Assembly (NCBI RefSeq): GCF_003112435.1
Contig: NZ_BDOQ01000006.1
Location: 234,849 to 298,848, forward strand
Direction: 5' to 3'
DNA length: 64,000 nucleotides
Origin: Novimethylophilus kurashikiensis
Lineage (GTDB): Bacteria; Pseudomonadota; Gammaproteobacteria; Burkholderiales; Methylophilaceae
The first letter of the stretch is position 1. Each line of letters opens with the position of its first letter. Under the pieces are notes generated by a model. It searched no databases and was not told where the DNA came from. It saw only the letters and a list, made by a program, of their open reading frames with translations. Both the position numbers and the translations under genes were made by a program. Positions 57,601 to 64,000 of the stretch are shown piece after piece.

Positions 57601-57626
57601 AATCAATAGGTGATTTATCAGCATAA
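54621..57626 (+). CDS. res: Type III restriction endonuclease subunit Res
   Basis: 1001 residues. Res is the ATP-driven nuclease that cuts DNA when two unmodified head-to-head sites meet. Walker A METGTGKTYVYL near residue 105; the DEAD-like box is IVDEPQSVDGG near 228; the helicase C-terminal QTIGRGLRLCVNQ near 558; the PD-(D/E)XK nuclease YNPDWAVLV...YFVVETKST at 930-955 (PD and E-x-K) is intact. With the Mod gene it forms a standard type III system. A 94-base gap with the small ORF's end separates them, so Res might have its own promoter. Confidence 0.93.
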   Translation: MKLHFEPNLDYQLQAIDAVCDLFRGQEVCRTEFTVTMKTPVEESSDLFPGTAPQQMSLGVAETDLGVGNRLTLLDDDLLKNLNNVQLRNGLAPSTALRSGDFTVEMETGTGKTYVYLRTIFELNKRYGFTKFVIVVPSVAIKEGVYKSLQITEDHFKGLYAGVPFDYFLYDSAKLGQVRNFATSSSIQIMVVTVGAINKKDVNNLYKDSEKTGGEKPIDLIKATHPIVIVDEPQSVDGGLEGRGKEALDAMNPLCTLRYSATHVNKHHMVFRLDAVDAYELKLVKQIEVASAIVDGAFNKAYVRLIATNNQRGVISARVELDVETATGIKRQEVTVQDGDDLEQTTHRAIYADYRIGEIQTAKGDEFMELRFPGGETYLRIGEAHGDVDPMAVQREMIRRTIKEHLDKEKRLRPQGIKVLSLFFIDSVEKYRQYDPDGNALKGPYAQIFEEEYRRYAKHPDYKSLFEEVDLNHAAEDVHNGYFSIDKKGGWTDTAENNAGNRENAERAYNLIMKEKEKLLGFETPLKFIFSHSALKEGWDNPNVFQICTLRDIQTERERRQTIGRGLRLCVNQHGDRLRGFDINTLTVIATENYEQFAENLQKEIEADTGIRFGIVEQHQFATIAVPDADGKVIPLGVEQSKALWEHLKSTGYIDAKGKVQDSLKKALKDGTLALPAEFEAQKSQINEVLRKITGKLEIKNADDRKPVATRKAVLYSEEFKALWDRIKHKTTYRVHFDTEKLVTDCVSMLQKAPPITKTRLVWRKAEIAIGKAGVEATETTAAMPVVLDEADIELPDLLTDLQDRTHLTRRTIVRILTESGRLEDFKRNPQQFIDLATDVINRCKRMILVDGIKYQRIGEEHYYAQELFEQEELTGYMKNMLRDTQKSVYEHVVYDSNTERDFADELEKNENIKVYAKLPGWFKVPTPLGTYNPDWAVLVEEGGTERLYFVVETKSTLFDDELRDRESAKIACGKAHFQSLSKNENPARFIVAKSIGDLSA

Positions 57627-57696
57627 ACGCAGCTCAACTTTCGAAGCTGGTCGGATGAGTACCAAAACGCTTCAGAAAAATAATTGAGAGTACTTG

Positions 57697-60225
57697 ATGA
57701 ACGAGTCCATTACAGAACGTATGGCCATCTGGGATGCTTTTCTAGCCCGCTGGCCTCTGGATAGCCTTATAAACATGAGTCTTGGGGAATATAGCCAAGC
57801 TGGAAACCAAGACAATTTTTGCTATTGGCTGGAGGCGAAGACTGGGAGTTTGGGATCAATATGGGGTGGATCATCGTTCAAATTTGGCGTGTTCTCTAGA
57901 GATAACAAAAGCCCGAAGGTAAACGATAGTACCCGTTGTTACAGCTCTGATTATGGCTGGCTTGCAAAATATGGAAATAGTGCCGAGACCGCATATGATC
58001 AAGTAAAAAGTAAGCTAATTCAGGTTGCTCAGGCAGCTCATGCTGGCAACTTGGCATTAATTGATCAAGTAGATCTAGGTCCTGCCCTGAAATGGAAAAT
58101 CGCTTTTCTTTATCAGGATCGGGATAAGCCATGCATATTGCCAATCTACAAAACTGAATATCTGCAGGCTGCATTAGGTAGTTCAGAAAAAAAAGTATCC
58201 ATATTACAGCAGGAGTTGGTTAAAGGATTCGACGGCAAGAACTTCCTGGAGTATGGCATCGCGTTATGGGACGTAATCCAAGAAAAGCTCAGTACGGAAT
58301 TAACACCAGAAGACGCACAGCAGTTTCTCGAAAATTCCGGCAAATTTTCACAGATCAAAACTCCAACCCTGAAAATTGCAGGTTACCAATCAAATGATGG
58401 TCCGCAGCTTGCTCTGGCCCTGGATAACAAAAGAACGACACTTTATCTAAGCGCCGGCAGCTGGTTAGATGAAGTAAAGTCAGAGTTATTGGATATTGTC
58501 ACTTACTCACCAGATAAGTCTCGGAGCAGCAATCTCTCAGCAAATGCTCCCGATCTTGCTATTGGCAATGCAATTGTAAAAGTTGTCGTACCTACAAAGG
58601 CTGCCTTGATAGCTTTGTGTGATGCATATGACAACAGTGACCCAGCAGATAAAGCGCCTATCTCTATCAAAATTGATGCCGTCGGAGCAATTACGATGCA
58701 ACCGCTTAACCAAATCCTTTATGGGCCGCCTGGAACAGGAAAAACCCATGCGACCATTGACGAAGCTCTCAAGATTCTCGACCCGGATTTCTTAAACCAA
58801 CACTTAGATGAACGAGAGTTGTTAAAAAAGCGTTTTGATGAACTTGTCAAAGAAAAGCTGATTCGTTTCGTAACCTTTCACCAGAGCTTCAGTTACGAAG
58901 ATTTCGTGGAGGGGCTTCGGGCACTAACCAATGATGATAAGCAGCTGGAATATCAAGTTGAGCCAGGTATTTTCAAGCGACTATGCGATGACGCACGTAC
59001 TCACGGAGCACAGCCAGATGCTGGCATACGTAGTACTCCGCGCATTTGGAAAATTTCTATTGATGGTACCGCCCAAACTCCAACTCAAAAATATTGCCTT
59101 GAGCATGGTGAAGCACGAATAGGTTGGGGTGAAACAGGAGATCTGAACCAAGCAGTGGAGAACAACCCTTACTATAACAATTTGGGTTCGGGTGACCGCG
59201 GGACATTACGTTACTTTGCAGAAGAAGTTGCGTCTGGAGATATTCTGCTCTGTATCCATTCGGCAGAAAATATCGGTGCTATTGGTGTTGTAACTGGAAA
59301 TTATCGCTACGAACAAACACCTCCAGCTGGGGTCAGGGATGACTATAAGCATGTTCGTCCAGTGAAGTGGTTATATCGCAATCTGCAACTCTCCATCCTT
59401 CCACTCAACGATGACAAACAATTCACCCTAAAGACCGTGTATATGATGGAGCGTTTCAGCTGGGGTGATTTATTGGCCTATCTCCAGAAATCCGGCGTCC
59501 ATCCGGTGGAACCCAACAAATCTGGAGAAAAACGCAAACCTCATGTTTTGATCATCGACGAAATCAATCGCGGAAATATATCGCGCATCTTTGGTGAACT
59601 AATCACATTAATTGAGCCGTCCAAGCGCGAAGGGGCTAATGAAGCACTAAGTGTCGATCTGCCTTATTCCAAACGACCATTCAGCGTGCCAGACAACGTC
59701 TATCTGATTGGCACAATGAACACAGCAGATCGATCACTTGCAGGTCTCGACATTGCATTGAGACGCCGTTTCACATTCAGGGAAATGCCACCGCGACCAG
59801 ATCTTCTGAATAATGTTGAAGTAGACGGATTAGATATTGGTCAGCTTCTGAGCGTTATGAATCACCGCATAGAGGTTATGCTGGATCGTGACCATTGCCT
59901 TGGTCATGCATATTTTATTGAGATGAAAACTCAGGAAGAAAAACGAACGCTTAATCATCTGGCATTTATTTTCCGTCACAACATACTGCCTCTTCTCCAG
60001 GAGTATTTTTTCGAGGACTGGGAGCGCATCAGATGGGTGTTAAATGACCACAATTGTCAATCTGGAATTGAGCCATTCATACGTCAACCAGGCCAAGATC
60101 GAAACCTAGAAAAATTGTTCGGCGCCACTGTGGCCACATCATTGAGGGATGCTCGTTGGGAGATTAACGAGAAGGCATTCGACTCCATAAATAGCTACAG
60201 AAACATTTTAGGGATTGGTACTTGA
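57697..60225 (+). CDS. mcrB: McrB-like AAA+ GTPase with EVE-like insertion
   Basis: 842 residues. McrB recognises modified cytosine and drives cleavage by McrC using GTP. N-terminal ~330 residues are a distinct DNA-recognition region without a family I can name. Walker A LYGPPGTGKTHATIDEAL starts near 341; Walker B VLIIDEINRGNISRIFGELI near 616; sensor IGTMNTADRSLAGLDIALRR near 671. Between Walker A and B an extra ~120 residues (RIWKISIDGTAQT, GWGETGDLNQAV, GDILLCIHSAENIGAIGVVT) looks like an EVE/PUA-type modified-base reader. ATG 57697 follows GAGAG. mcrC overlaps by 4 bases. Confidence 0.9.
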   Translation: MNESITERMAIWDAFLARWPLDSLINMSLGEYSQAGNQDNFCYWLEAKTGSLGSIWGGSSFKFGVFSRDNKSPKVNDSTRCYSSDYGWLAKYGNSAETAYDQVKSKLIQVAQAAHAGNLALIDQVDLGPALKWKIAFLYQDRDKPCILPIYKTEYLQAALGSSEKKVSILQQELVKGFDGKNFLEYGIALWDVIQEKLSTELTPEDAQQFLENSGKFSQIKTPTLKIAGYQSNDGPQLALALDNKRTTLYLSAGSWLDEVKSELLDIVTYSPDKSRSSNLSANAPDLAIGNAIVKVVVPTKAALIALCDAYDNSDPADKAPISIKIDAVGAITMQPLNQILYGPPGTGKTHATIDEALKILDPDFLNQHLDERELLKKRFDELVKEKLIRFVTFHQSFSYEDFVEGLRALTNDDKQLEYQVEPGIFKRLCDDARTHGAQPDAGIRSTPRIWKISIDGTAQTPTQKYCLEHGEARIGWGETGDLNQAVENNPYYNNLGSGDRGTLRYFAEEVASGDILLCIHSAENIGAIGVVTGNYRYEQTPPAGVRDDYKHVRPVKWLYRNLQLSILPLNDDKQFTLKTVYMMERFSWGDLLAYLQKSGVHPVEPNKSGEKRKPHVLIIDEINRGNISRIFGELITLIEPSKREGANEALSVDLPYSKRPFSVPDNVYLIGTMNTADRSLAGLDIALRRRFTFREMPPRPDLLNNVEVDGLDIGQLLSVMNHRIEVMLDRDHCLGHAYFIEMKTQEEKRTLNHLAFIFRHNILPLLQEYFFEDWERIRWVLNDHNCQSGIEPFIRQPGQDRNLEKLFGATVATSLRDARWEINEKAFDSINSYRNILGIGT

Positions 60226-61541
60226 GTCAAGCCACTATCACCGTCAGGGAATACGCTCGGCTTACGACAGAGACAATCGACTCATCCCTTGATCGCGCCC
60301 AGGTGCCCTCCACAGCTTTCGATTGGCTATGCAAGTTAAGCTCATCATTTAGCAAGTCTGGCGCAGCGCTTGTGCACGTAGAAGATCGCCGGTGGCTGTG
60401 TCTAGATAATTTTGTTGGCGTATTGGAAACACCATGCGGCACCCGACTGGAAATACTTCCAAAGCATTTCGAGTCCGGTGATTGTGTGTCTGAAAGCAGG
60501 CGTTTATTGAGACGTATGATTCAGGCTGCTTTGGACTTACCGAGTCGGGAAGTAGGCGATGCAGATCTGGAGCTGTTTGACGCACCATTAAGTGAATGGA
60601 TCATGCATCGGTTCTTACAGGCGCTTGATCATTTGGTAAAACGTGGTGTTCGCTTCGACTATCAACGTATCGAAGAAGAGCAACGTTTTTTGCGTGGCCA
60701 AATGGACATAGTAAAGCAGATGCGACAACCCCCAGGCCGAGCCCATATATTCAATATTCGCCATGATGTATTTTTACCAGACAGACCTGAGAATCGGTTG
60801 CTCAAATCCGCACTGGAACAGGTCTGCACCTCAACCAAGGAGCCTGAAAACTGGCGTCTGGCCAATGAACTCCGTAGTTTGTTCCTTGAGGTTCAAGTCA
60901 GTAGCAATATCACACAGGATCTGCGCCAATGGAGTAATAACCGCCTGATGTCTCATTATCAGTCAGTAAAACCATGGTGTGAGCTTATTCTGAAGAAACA
61001 GATGCCTCTGGCTGTAGCTGGAGAATGGCAGGGGGTAAGTCTGTTATTCCCTATGGAAAAATTATTTGAGCGCTATGTCGCTGCCACACTGCGTCGCGCC
61101 TTACCGTATGACGCAAAGCTGACTACACACGCTGCCAGCGAGTATCTTTGCACCCACAACGGTGGACAAATATTTCGCTTGGAACCGGACCTACTCATTC
61201 AACATGGTCAGGAAAGATGGGTATTGGATACAAAGTGGAAACGGCTGGATGCTGCAGATCGAGATAATAAGTACGGCTTAAGCCAGGGTGACTTTTACCA
61301 ACTGTTTGCTTATGGAAAAAAATACCTCAAAGGCAAAGGTGAACTCGTTCTGATATATCCACGTCGGATGGCATTCAAAAAGGCACTGGAGCCTTTCGAA
61401 TTCGATGGAGAGATGCGCTTATGGGTGTTGCCATTTGATCTAGAAGCTAAATCCCTGGTTGATCATGAGGCAACTACATTACCAATTTCTTCGCATATTA
61501 CCGAGGAAGAATCAGTAAATTATCGAGAAGTTGGCACGTAA
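60222..61541 (+). CDS. mcrC: McrC-like nuclease subunit of a McrBC system
   Basis: 439 residues. McrC carries the PD-(D/E)XK nuclease and stimulates McrB. N-terminal domain (VREYARLTTETIDSSLDRAQ, CLDNFVGVLETPCGTRLEIL) is the McrB-binding part; the nuclease core is IFRLEPDLLIQHGQERWVLD followed by TKWKRL (E-PD ... D-x-K). The TTG start overlaps the mcrB stop (TTGA). Ends the restriction locus. Longer than E. coli McrC (348), as common in other McrBC families. Confidence 0.9.
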   Translation: MSQATITVREYARLTTETIDSSLDRAQVPSTAFDWLCKLSSSFSKSGAALVHVEDRRWLCLDNFVGVLETPCGTRLEILPKHFESGDCVSESRRLLRRMIQAALDLPSREVGDADLELFDAPLSEWIMHRFLQALDHLVKRGVRFDYQRIEEEQRFLRGQMDIVKQMRQPPGRAHIFNIRHDVFLPDRPENRLLKSALEQVCTSTKEPENWRLANELRSLFLEVQVSSNITQDLRQWSNNRLMSHYQSVKPWCELILKKQMPLAVAGEWQGVSLLFPMEKLFERYVAATLRRALPYDAKLTTHAASEYLCTHNGGQIFRLEPDLLIQHGQERWVLDTKWKRLDAADRDNKYGLSQGDFYQLFAYGKKYLKGKGELVLIYPRRMAFKKALEPFEFDGEMRLWVLPFDLEAKSLVDHEATTLPISSHITEEESVNYREVGT

Positions 61542-61677
61542 CCCGAAGCATCTGGATGCTGACATTCGCGCCAAAACCCAAGTTTACATTGGTATGGCAG
61601 GTGGGCAGCAGGTCACAATCTTGCAACTAGTTACAATCAACTGACGCTGTACCACCGCAGTGAAACTGTTCCCTCCC

Positions 61678-62508
61678 TTATGCAGATTCGCCCACCATAC
61701 TTCCGTGCGAAGTAAGAATAACTTCAGCCTGCTTACGAGCTGCTGGACTTATTGGTTTCATGATATGGGTGCGGTAGGTATCCAGACTCATTCGCACAAG
61801 ATGTTCGGGCGGATAAGGTTTTGTCACGTGGAGAGGATTCGACTTCTGAAATAGACTCCACTCCCCGGAAAAATCGCTCTCCTTACCGCTCGCAAGATCC
61901 AGTACATACTCCTCGGAAGCACACCCTCCAATCATTAGTGATAGCTTATCCCGCTTCAAATAGTGGCGAGCTATAAAAACAACAGACGTGGCATCTGGGT
62001 ACAAAGGGCCTATTTGTTTTTTGTGGAGGACATTGACTGTCTCACGGGCTGCTTTAAAAACTTCCCCCCCGTCTTTTGTTGCATTGTCGGCTGCTGACTT
62101 AAGGTAGTTCGATTCTCCTAAGGGTAACAGGGCAACAACCTCACGCTGCTGTTTTTCCTCATTCAATCTTTGTGTCACTAGACCTGCGTTTATTGCACTT
62201 TTGGGCTTGGCTTCAATAATTTCTTTAAGCAGCACCTGGGCATTCTCATTCGGAAAAACTTTATTTAAGTAACAGATGAGCCGTTCAGTGACATTTGTCA
62301 AAGGCAGGAGCCCGTTCTTTGATATCGAGTCAGCATTTACAGAGGAAGTTACGTGAACGAAGCGCGCAAAGAACTCCCCTTCTGCGTCGACGTCAAGAAA
62401 ATATATAGGCTGTCGTGGGGGTCGGTATTGATGTTGCGAAGTGGCATCAGTTTTTATTGGCGCAACAATATTTTTTTTCTGGAATATTTTTATTATCCAA
62501 TCAAACAT
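61678..62508 (-). CDS. ADP-ribosyltransferase-like hypothetical protein next to attR
   Basis: 276 residues, no firm family. Residues 40-75 (FFARFVHVTSSVNADSISKN then GLLPL) have the H-x-T ... I-x-x-x-G-L-L pattern that opens ADP-ribosyltransferase folds such as DarT (usually YHiT...IL..GL). The rest contains YLKRDKLSLMIGG and EEYVLDLASG, with no obvious catalytic Glu that I can assign. It is convergent with mcrC and sits 300 bases from the right att site. A toxin or defence effector is possible; this is an inference from one motif. Confidence 0.5.
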   Translation of the reverse strand: MFDWIIKIFQKKNIVAPIKTDATSQHQYRPPRQPIYFLDVDAEGEFFARFVHVTSSVNADSISKNGLLPLTNVTERLICYLNKVFPNENAQVLLKEIIEAKPKSAINAGLVTQRLNEEKQQREVVALLPLGESNYLKSAADNATKDGGEVFKAARETVNVLHKKQIGPLYPDATSVVFIARHYLKRDKLSLMIGGCASEEYVLDLASGKESDFSGEWSLFQKSNPLHVTKPYPPEHLVRMSLDTYRTHIMKPISPAARKQAEVILTSHGSMVGESA

Positions 62509-62810
62509 GACTTTCCTTTACAGCATATGTTCCACATTAACAGATTTTAAATGAACAAGGCATTCGTGGCCTCTCTGCCGAATTAGGTCGATCTCCATTC
62601 AGATATCCTGAACCAAGCCAAACTATTATTAGACATGTTCTATCAAGTCAGCATCGCGGATTCGCCGTCCATAAATACAGCTATCGACGTAGTAAAAGTG
62701 TCACAAAATGGCATTTAATGCGCTTACACTAAGACTTAATACTGCTAAAAATGAAAAATGCAGGCGTCGTAAGTGACTGATTTTAAATGCGCCAAAACTT
62801 GAGAATCGCC
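62509..62810. other. Gene-free right island edge
   Basis: 302 bases with no supported gene. One frame without a start codon (about 62542-62730) reads like a helix-turn-helix fragment (RGLSAELGRSPFRYPEPSQT) and may be transposase debris. An integrase would be expected near this end but is absent. Confidence 0.5.
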
Positions 62811-62858
62811 CTACGAACCAAGGGGTCAGGAGTTCGAATCTCTTCGGGCGCGCCAAAT
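62811..62858 (+). repeat. attR: partial tRNA-Arg copy, right end of the island
   Basis: Exact 48-bp copy of 26478-26525, covering the anticodon loop to the CCA and three further bases. The 5' half of the tRNA is missing, so it is not a gene. It marks the right integration junction; the presumed original tRNA terminator follows at 62868. Confidence 0.95.
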
Positions 62859-62867
62859 TCGAAAAAA

Positions 62868-62894
62868 GGGTTAGCTTCGGCTAGCCCTTTTTTT
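62868..62894 (+). terminator. Probable original tRNA-Arg terminator
   Basis: GGGTTAGC (62868-62875), UUCG-type tetraloop TTCG, GCTAGCCC (62880-62887), seven T. It follows the right att copy by 9 bases, where the terminator of the uninterrupted tRNA gene would lie. Confidence 0.88.
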
Positions 62895-62948
62895 CATTTC
62901 AGGCGCTGCGTTTTTCCTTTTTCCCCAACCAGCTTTCTCAGCCCTAAA

Positions 62949-62979
62949 AAAAACAAAGCCTCCGACCAGCGGAGGCTTT
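62949..62979 (-). terminator. Intrinsic terminator of the flgM transcript
   Basis: AAAGCCTCC (62955-62963) pairs with GGAGGCTTT (62971-62979). On the minus strand the stem is followed by a G and then eight T (from the A-run 62946-62953), 47 bases past the flgM stop. Confidence 0.85.
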
Positions 62980-63025
62980 TACGCAGATAACTATCCATCT
63001 GCATCACGCTATGCGCTTATAGGCG

Positions 63026-63304
63026 TCACCGACCAGTGTGATAGCGTTCTATGAGTGTCGCCAACTTGGAAGCGTTAAAATTAATCTCCCCACGACTTAG
63101 GGCGGCTTTGATTTCAGCCACACGCCCAAGGTCGACTTCAGGCAGTTTGTCTAGCTCTGCAGCAGCCGGGCTCAGGATGGCTGATTGCATGCTTGCCTCT
63201 TTAATGGTCGCCAACGGTGATATAAGGGCAGCTTCGGTCAATCCCGTGCCCATCGTTTGGGTGACTGCTGTGTTATCTGAGTAGGTGCTATTGTTAATAC
63301 GCAT
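63026..63304 (-). CDS. flgM: Anti-sigma-28 factor FlgM
   Basis: 92 residues. FlgM holds FliA (sigma-28) until the flagellar hook is complete and is then secreted. The C-terminal sigma-binding helices PEVDLGRVAEIKAALSRGEI and NFNASKLATLIERYHTGR fit FlgM; the N-terminal half is disordered, Ser/Thr/Ala-rich. I chose the ATG at 63302-63304 (MRINNSTYSD), with AGGGG 8 bases before it; an ATG nine codons earlier has no site. Usually partnered with flgN; here it follows a MotB-like gene by 54 bases. Confidence 0.85.
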   Translation of the reverse strand: MRINNSTYSDNTAVTQTMGTGLTEAALISPLATIKEASMQSAILSPAAAELDKLPEVDLGRVAEIKAALSRGEINFNASKLATLIERYHTGR

Positions 63305-63358
63305 TCTCGAACCCCTAAACTTGGCTCTCATAATTATATTCCGATTACTCTCACAGCG

Positions 63359-63928
63359 TTATTGCGCTGCCTTGGCCTTGAGCACCTGCAGTTGGTCTCT
63401 AAGCTTGGAAAGCAAATCATCGTTAGGTAACGCGGCATCGGCCCCTTCTACTAATGGTTCCGATTTATCGGGCATACCGAACATTTTGGTGATAGCTTGG
63501 GATTGCCCTGGCGTTAACACCAGCAGTTCGATGCGTCGATTAACGCCAGCCGCAGGATCATCCTTATCCAAGGGCGCCCTATCTGCCATTCCTACCACTT
63601 GCAACACGCTTGCTCCGCGCATCCCGCCTGCAATCAACTGAATTCTTGCAGCCATTGCACGCTCTGTCGATAGCGACCAATTCGAAAAAATCGACTCGTC
63701 GTGATTGGCGAATTGAAGTGAATCGGTATGGCCGACAATTAACATCTGATTTTCGATTTTTTCGAAAATTGGTGCCATTTTGCGTAACAGCATTTTAAAG
63801 CGCTCGCTAAGACGTGCGCTGCCCCGCTCGAACATACCGACCTTATCAGTATCATGAAGCATGATCCTGAGCCCATATGGCGTGATCACAGTTTGCAGAT
63901 TGCTCGTCATCCCCGCGTCATCGCTCAT
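63359..63928 (-). CDS. MotB C-terminal (OmpA-like) domain protein, no membrane part
   Basis: 189 residues. Matches the peptidoglycan-binding half of the flagellar stator protein MotB: TPYGLRIMLHDTDKVGMFER, IVGHTDSLQFA, SNWSLSTERAMAARIQLIAG, VVGMADRAPLDKDDPAAGVN and RRIELLVLTP. MotB normally has an N-terminal membrane helix and about 300 residues; here an in-frame stop (TGA, 63938-63940) precedes the ATG, so this frame cannot extend. Either a separate soluble OmpA protein, or MotB split by a frameshift from the overlapping upstream frame at 63918-64000. Operon with flgM. Confidence 0.75.
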   Translation of the reverse strand: MSDDAGMTSNLQTVITPYGLRIMLHDTDKVGMFERGSARLSERFKMLLRKMAPIFEKIENQMLIVGHTDSLQFANHDESIFSNWSLSTERAMAARIQLIAGGMRGASVLQVVGMADRAPLDKDDPAAGVNRRIELLVLTPGQSQAITKMFGMPDKSEPLVEGADAALPNDDLLSKLRDQLQVLKAKAAQ

Positions 63929-64000
63929 CCAAGGCTTTCAACCCATTGGCGGCGGTTTGCAGCAGTTCATACATAAGCAGCATTATGCGCAGTTGTTTTC
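63918..64000 (-). CDS. C-terminal end of an upstream gene, cut by the window edge
   Basis: The last 26 codons, KQLRIMLLMYELLQTAANGL then KALDER and TGA (63918-63920), overlap the OmpA-like gene by 11 bases in another frame. Too short to identify. A helical MotB linker displaced by a frameshift, or the tail of another flagellar gene, are possible. Confidence 0.35.
   Translation of the reverse strand, partial: KQLRIMLLMYELLQTAANGLKALDER

Larger units (their letters stand above)
26478..62858. mobile_element. About 36.4-kb genomic island in tRNA-Arg(ACG)
   Basis: Bounded by exact 48-bp direct repeats (26478-26525, 62811-62858). Inside are defence, SOS-polymerase, mobilisation, ion/metal and regulatory genes unlike the housekeeping flanks, and the sequence looks more AT-rich. 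Mobility genes are a MobV-type relaxase (35886-36641) and an AlpA/Xis-like protein (37028-37294); only a 35-codon integrase fragment (47491-47595) is seen, so the island probably cannot excise by itself. The mixed content (two defence systems, two stress modules, an internal integrase scar) suggests stepwise assembly. Confidence 0.9.

Noticed and set aside
61531..61644. 37-codon frame overlapping the end of mcrC (TTG start)
   Set aside because: Protein-like composition but no ribosome site, no family and mostly overlapping; not enough to call a gene.
62542..62730. HTH-like frame (RGLSAELGRSPFRYP) near attR
   Set aside because: No start codon and too short to assign to a transposase family; recorded only as possible debris.
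62811..62858. A second tRNA-Arg gene
   Set aside because: Only the 3' 45 bases of the tRNA are present; the acceptor 5' strand and D-arm are missing, so it is an att duplicate.

Overview
The window is bacterial chromosome, and the gene order points to a betaproteobacterium. The minus-strand series leuS-lptE-holA-proA-nadD-rsfS-rlmH, a groESL operon with a CIRCE operator overlapping a sigma-32-type promoter, lpxH and lptE (Gram-negative envelope), FlgM/MotB-type flagellar genes and an ATP-binding phosphoribulokinase suggest a motile, probably autotrophic Nitrosomonadales-like organism. That lineage is inferred from gene content; no rRNA gene is present to prove it.

Layout. 1-26.4 kb is ordinary core genome: ribosome, NAD, proline, replication and LPS genes (1-7 kb, minus strand); phosphoribulokinase; homoserine kinase; a LOG-family protein; polA; an Aer-like chemoreceptor; groES-groEL; uvrD; lpxH; two cyclophilins; an L,D-transpeptidase; a TPR lipid/periplasm-type protein; cysS. 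Two non-coding elements stand out here: a 269-bp inverted-repeat element wedged between proA and holA, and a 240-nt hairpin-rich presumed RNA directly before uvrD.

At 26446 lies tRNA-Arg(ACG). Its 3' part (48 bp, 26478-26525) is repeated exactly at 62811-62858, so 26.5-62.86 kb is a roughly 36-kb genomic island with tRNA-derived att sites. The island looks more AT-rich than the flanks and has no intact integrase. From left to right it holds: a complete type II CBASS operon (CD-NTase, Cap2 E1/E2, Cap3 JAB protease, Cap5 HNH-SAVED nuclease) with a trailing PD-(D/E)XK-like gene; a stress module (XRE regulator, SRAP/YedK, umuD-umuC); a mobilisation module (MobV-type relaxase, small partner, AlpA/Xis-like protein, XRE regulator); HD-GYP, DUF3014 and transglutaminase-like genes; an ion/metal/sulfur cluster (ClC channel, receiver-like protein, TusA-like, DUF4396, PRC-barrel-like, HMA metallochaperone, Ca/Na antiporter); an integrase gene fragment; and a 13-kb restriction locus (SNF2-type helicase with a degenerate PLD-like N terminus, DUF4391, type III Mod, a 53-aa ORF, type III Res, McrB with an EVE-like insertion, McrC). 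An ADP-ribosyltransferase-like gene sits next to the right att site.

62.9-64 kb returns to core DNA: FlgM and a MotB C-terminal (OmpA-like) protein, running off the window end.

The best candidate for an undescribed system is the seven-gene restriction locus at 48.5-61.5 kb. Its parts are individually known families, but the combination of a PLD-degenerate helicase, DUF4391, a Mod/Res pair and an EVE-inserted McrBC in one head-to-tail run looks like a cooperating modified/unmodified DNA defence unit. This is inference from gene order and motifs read by eye; no database search was possible.
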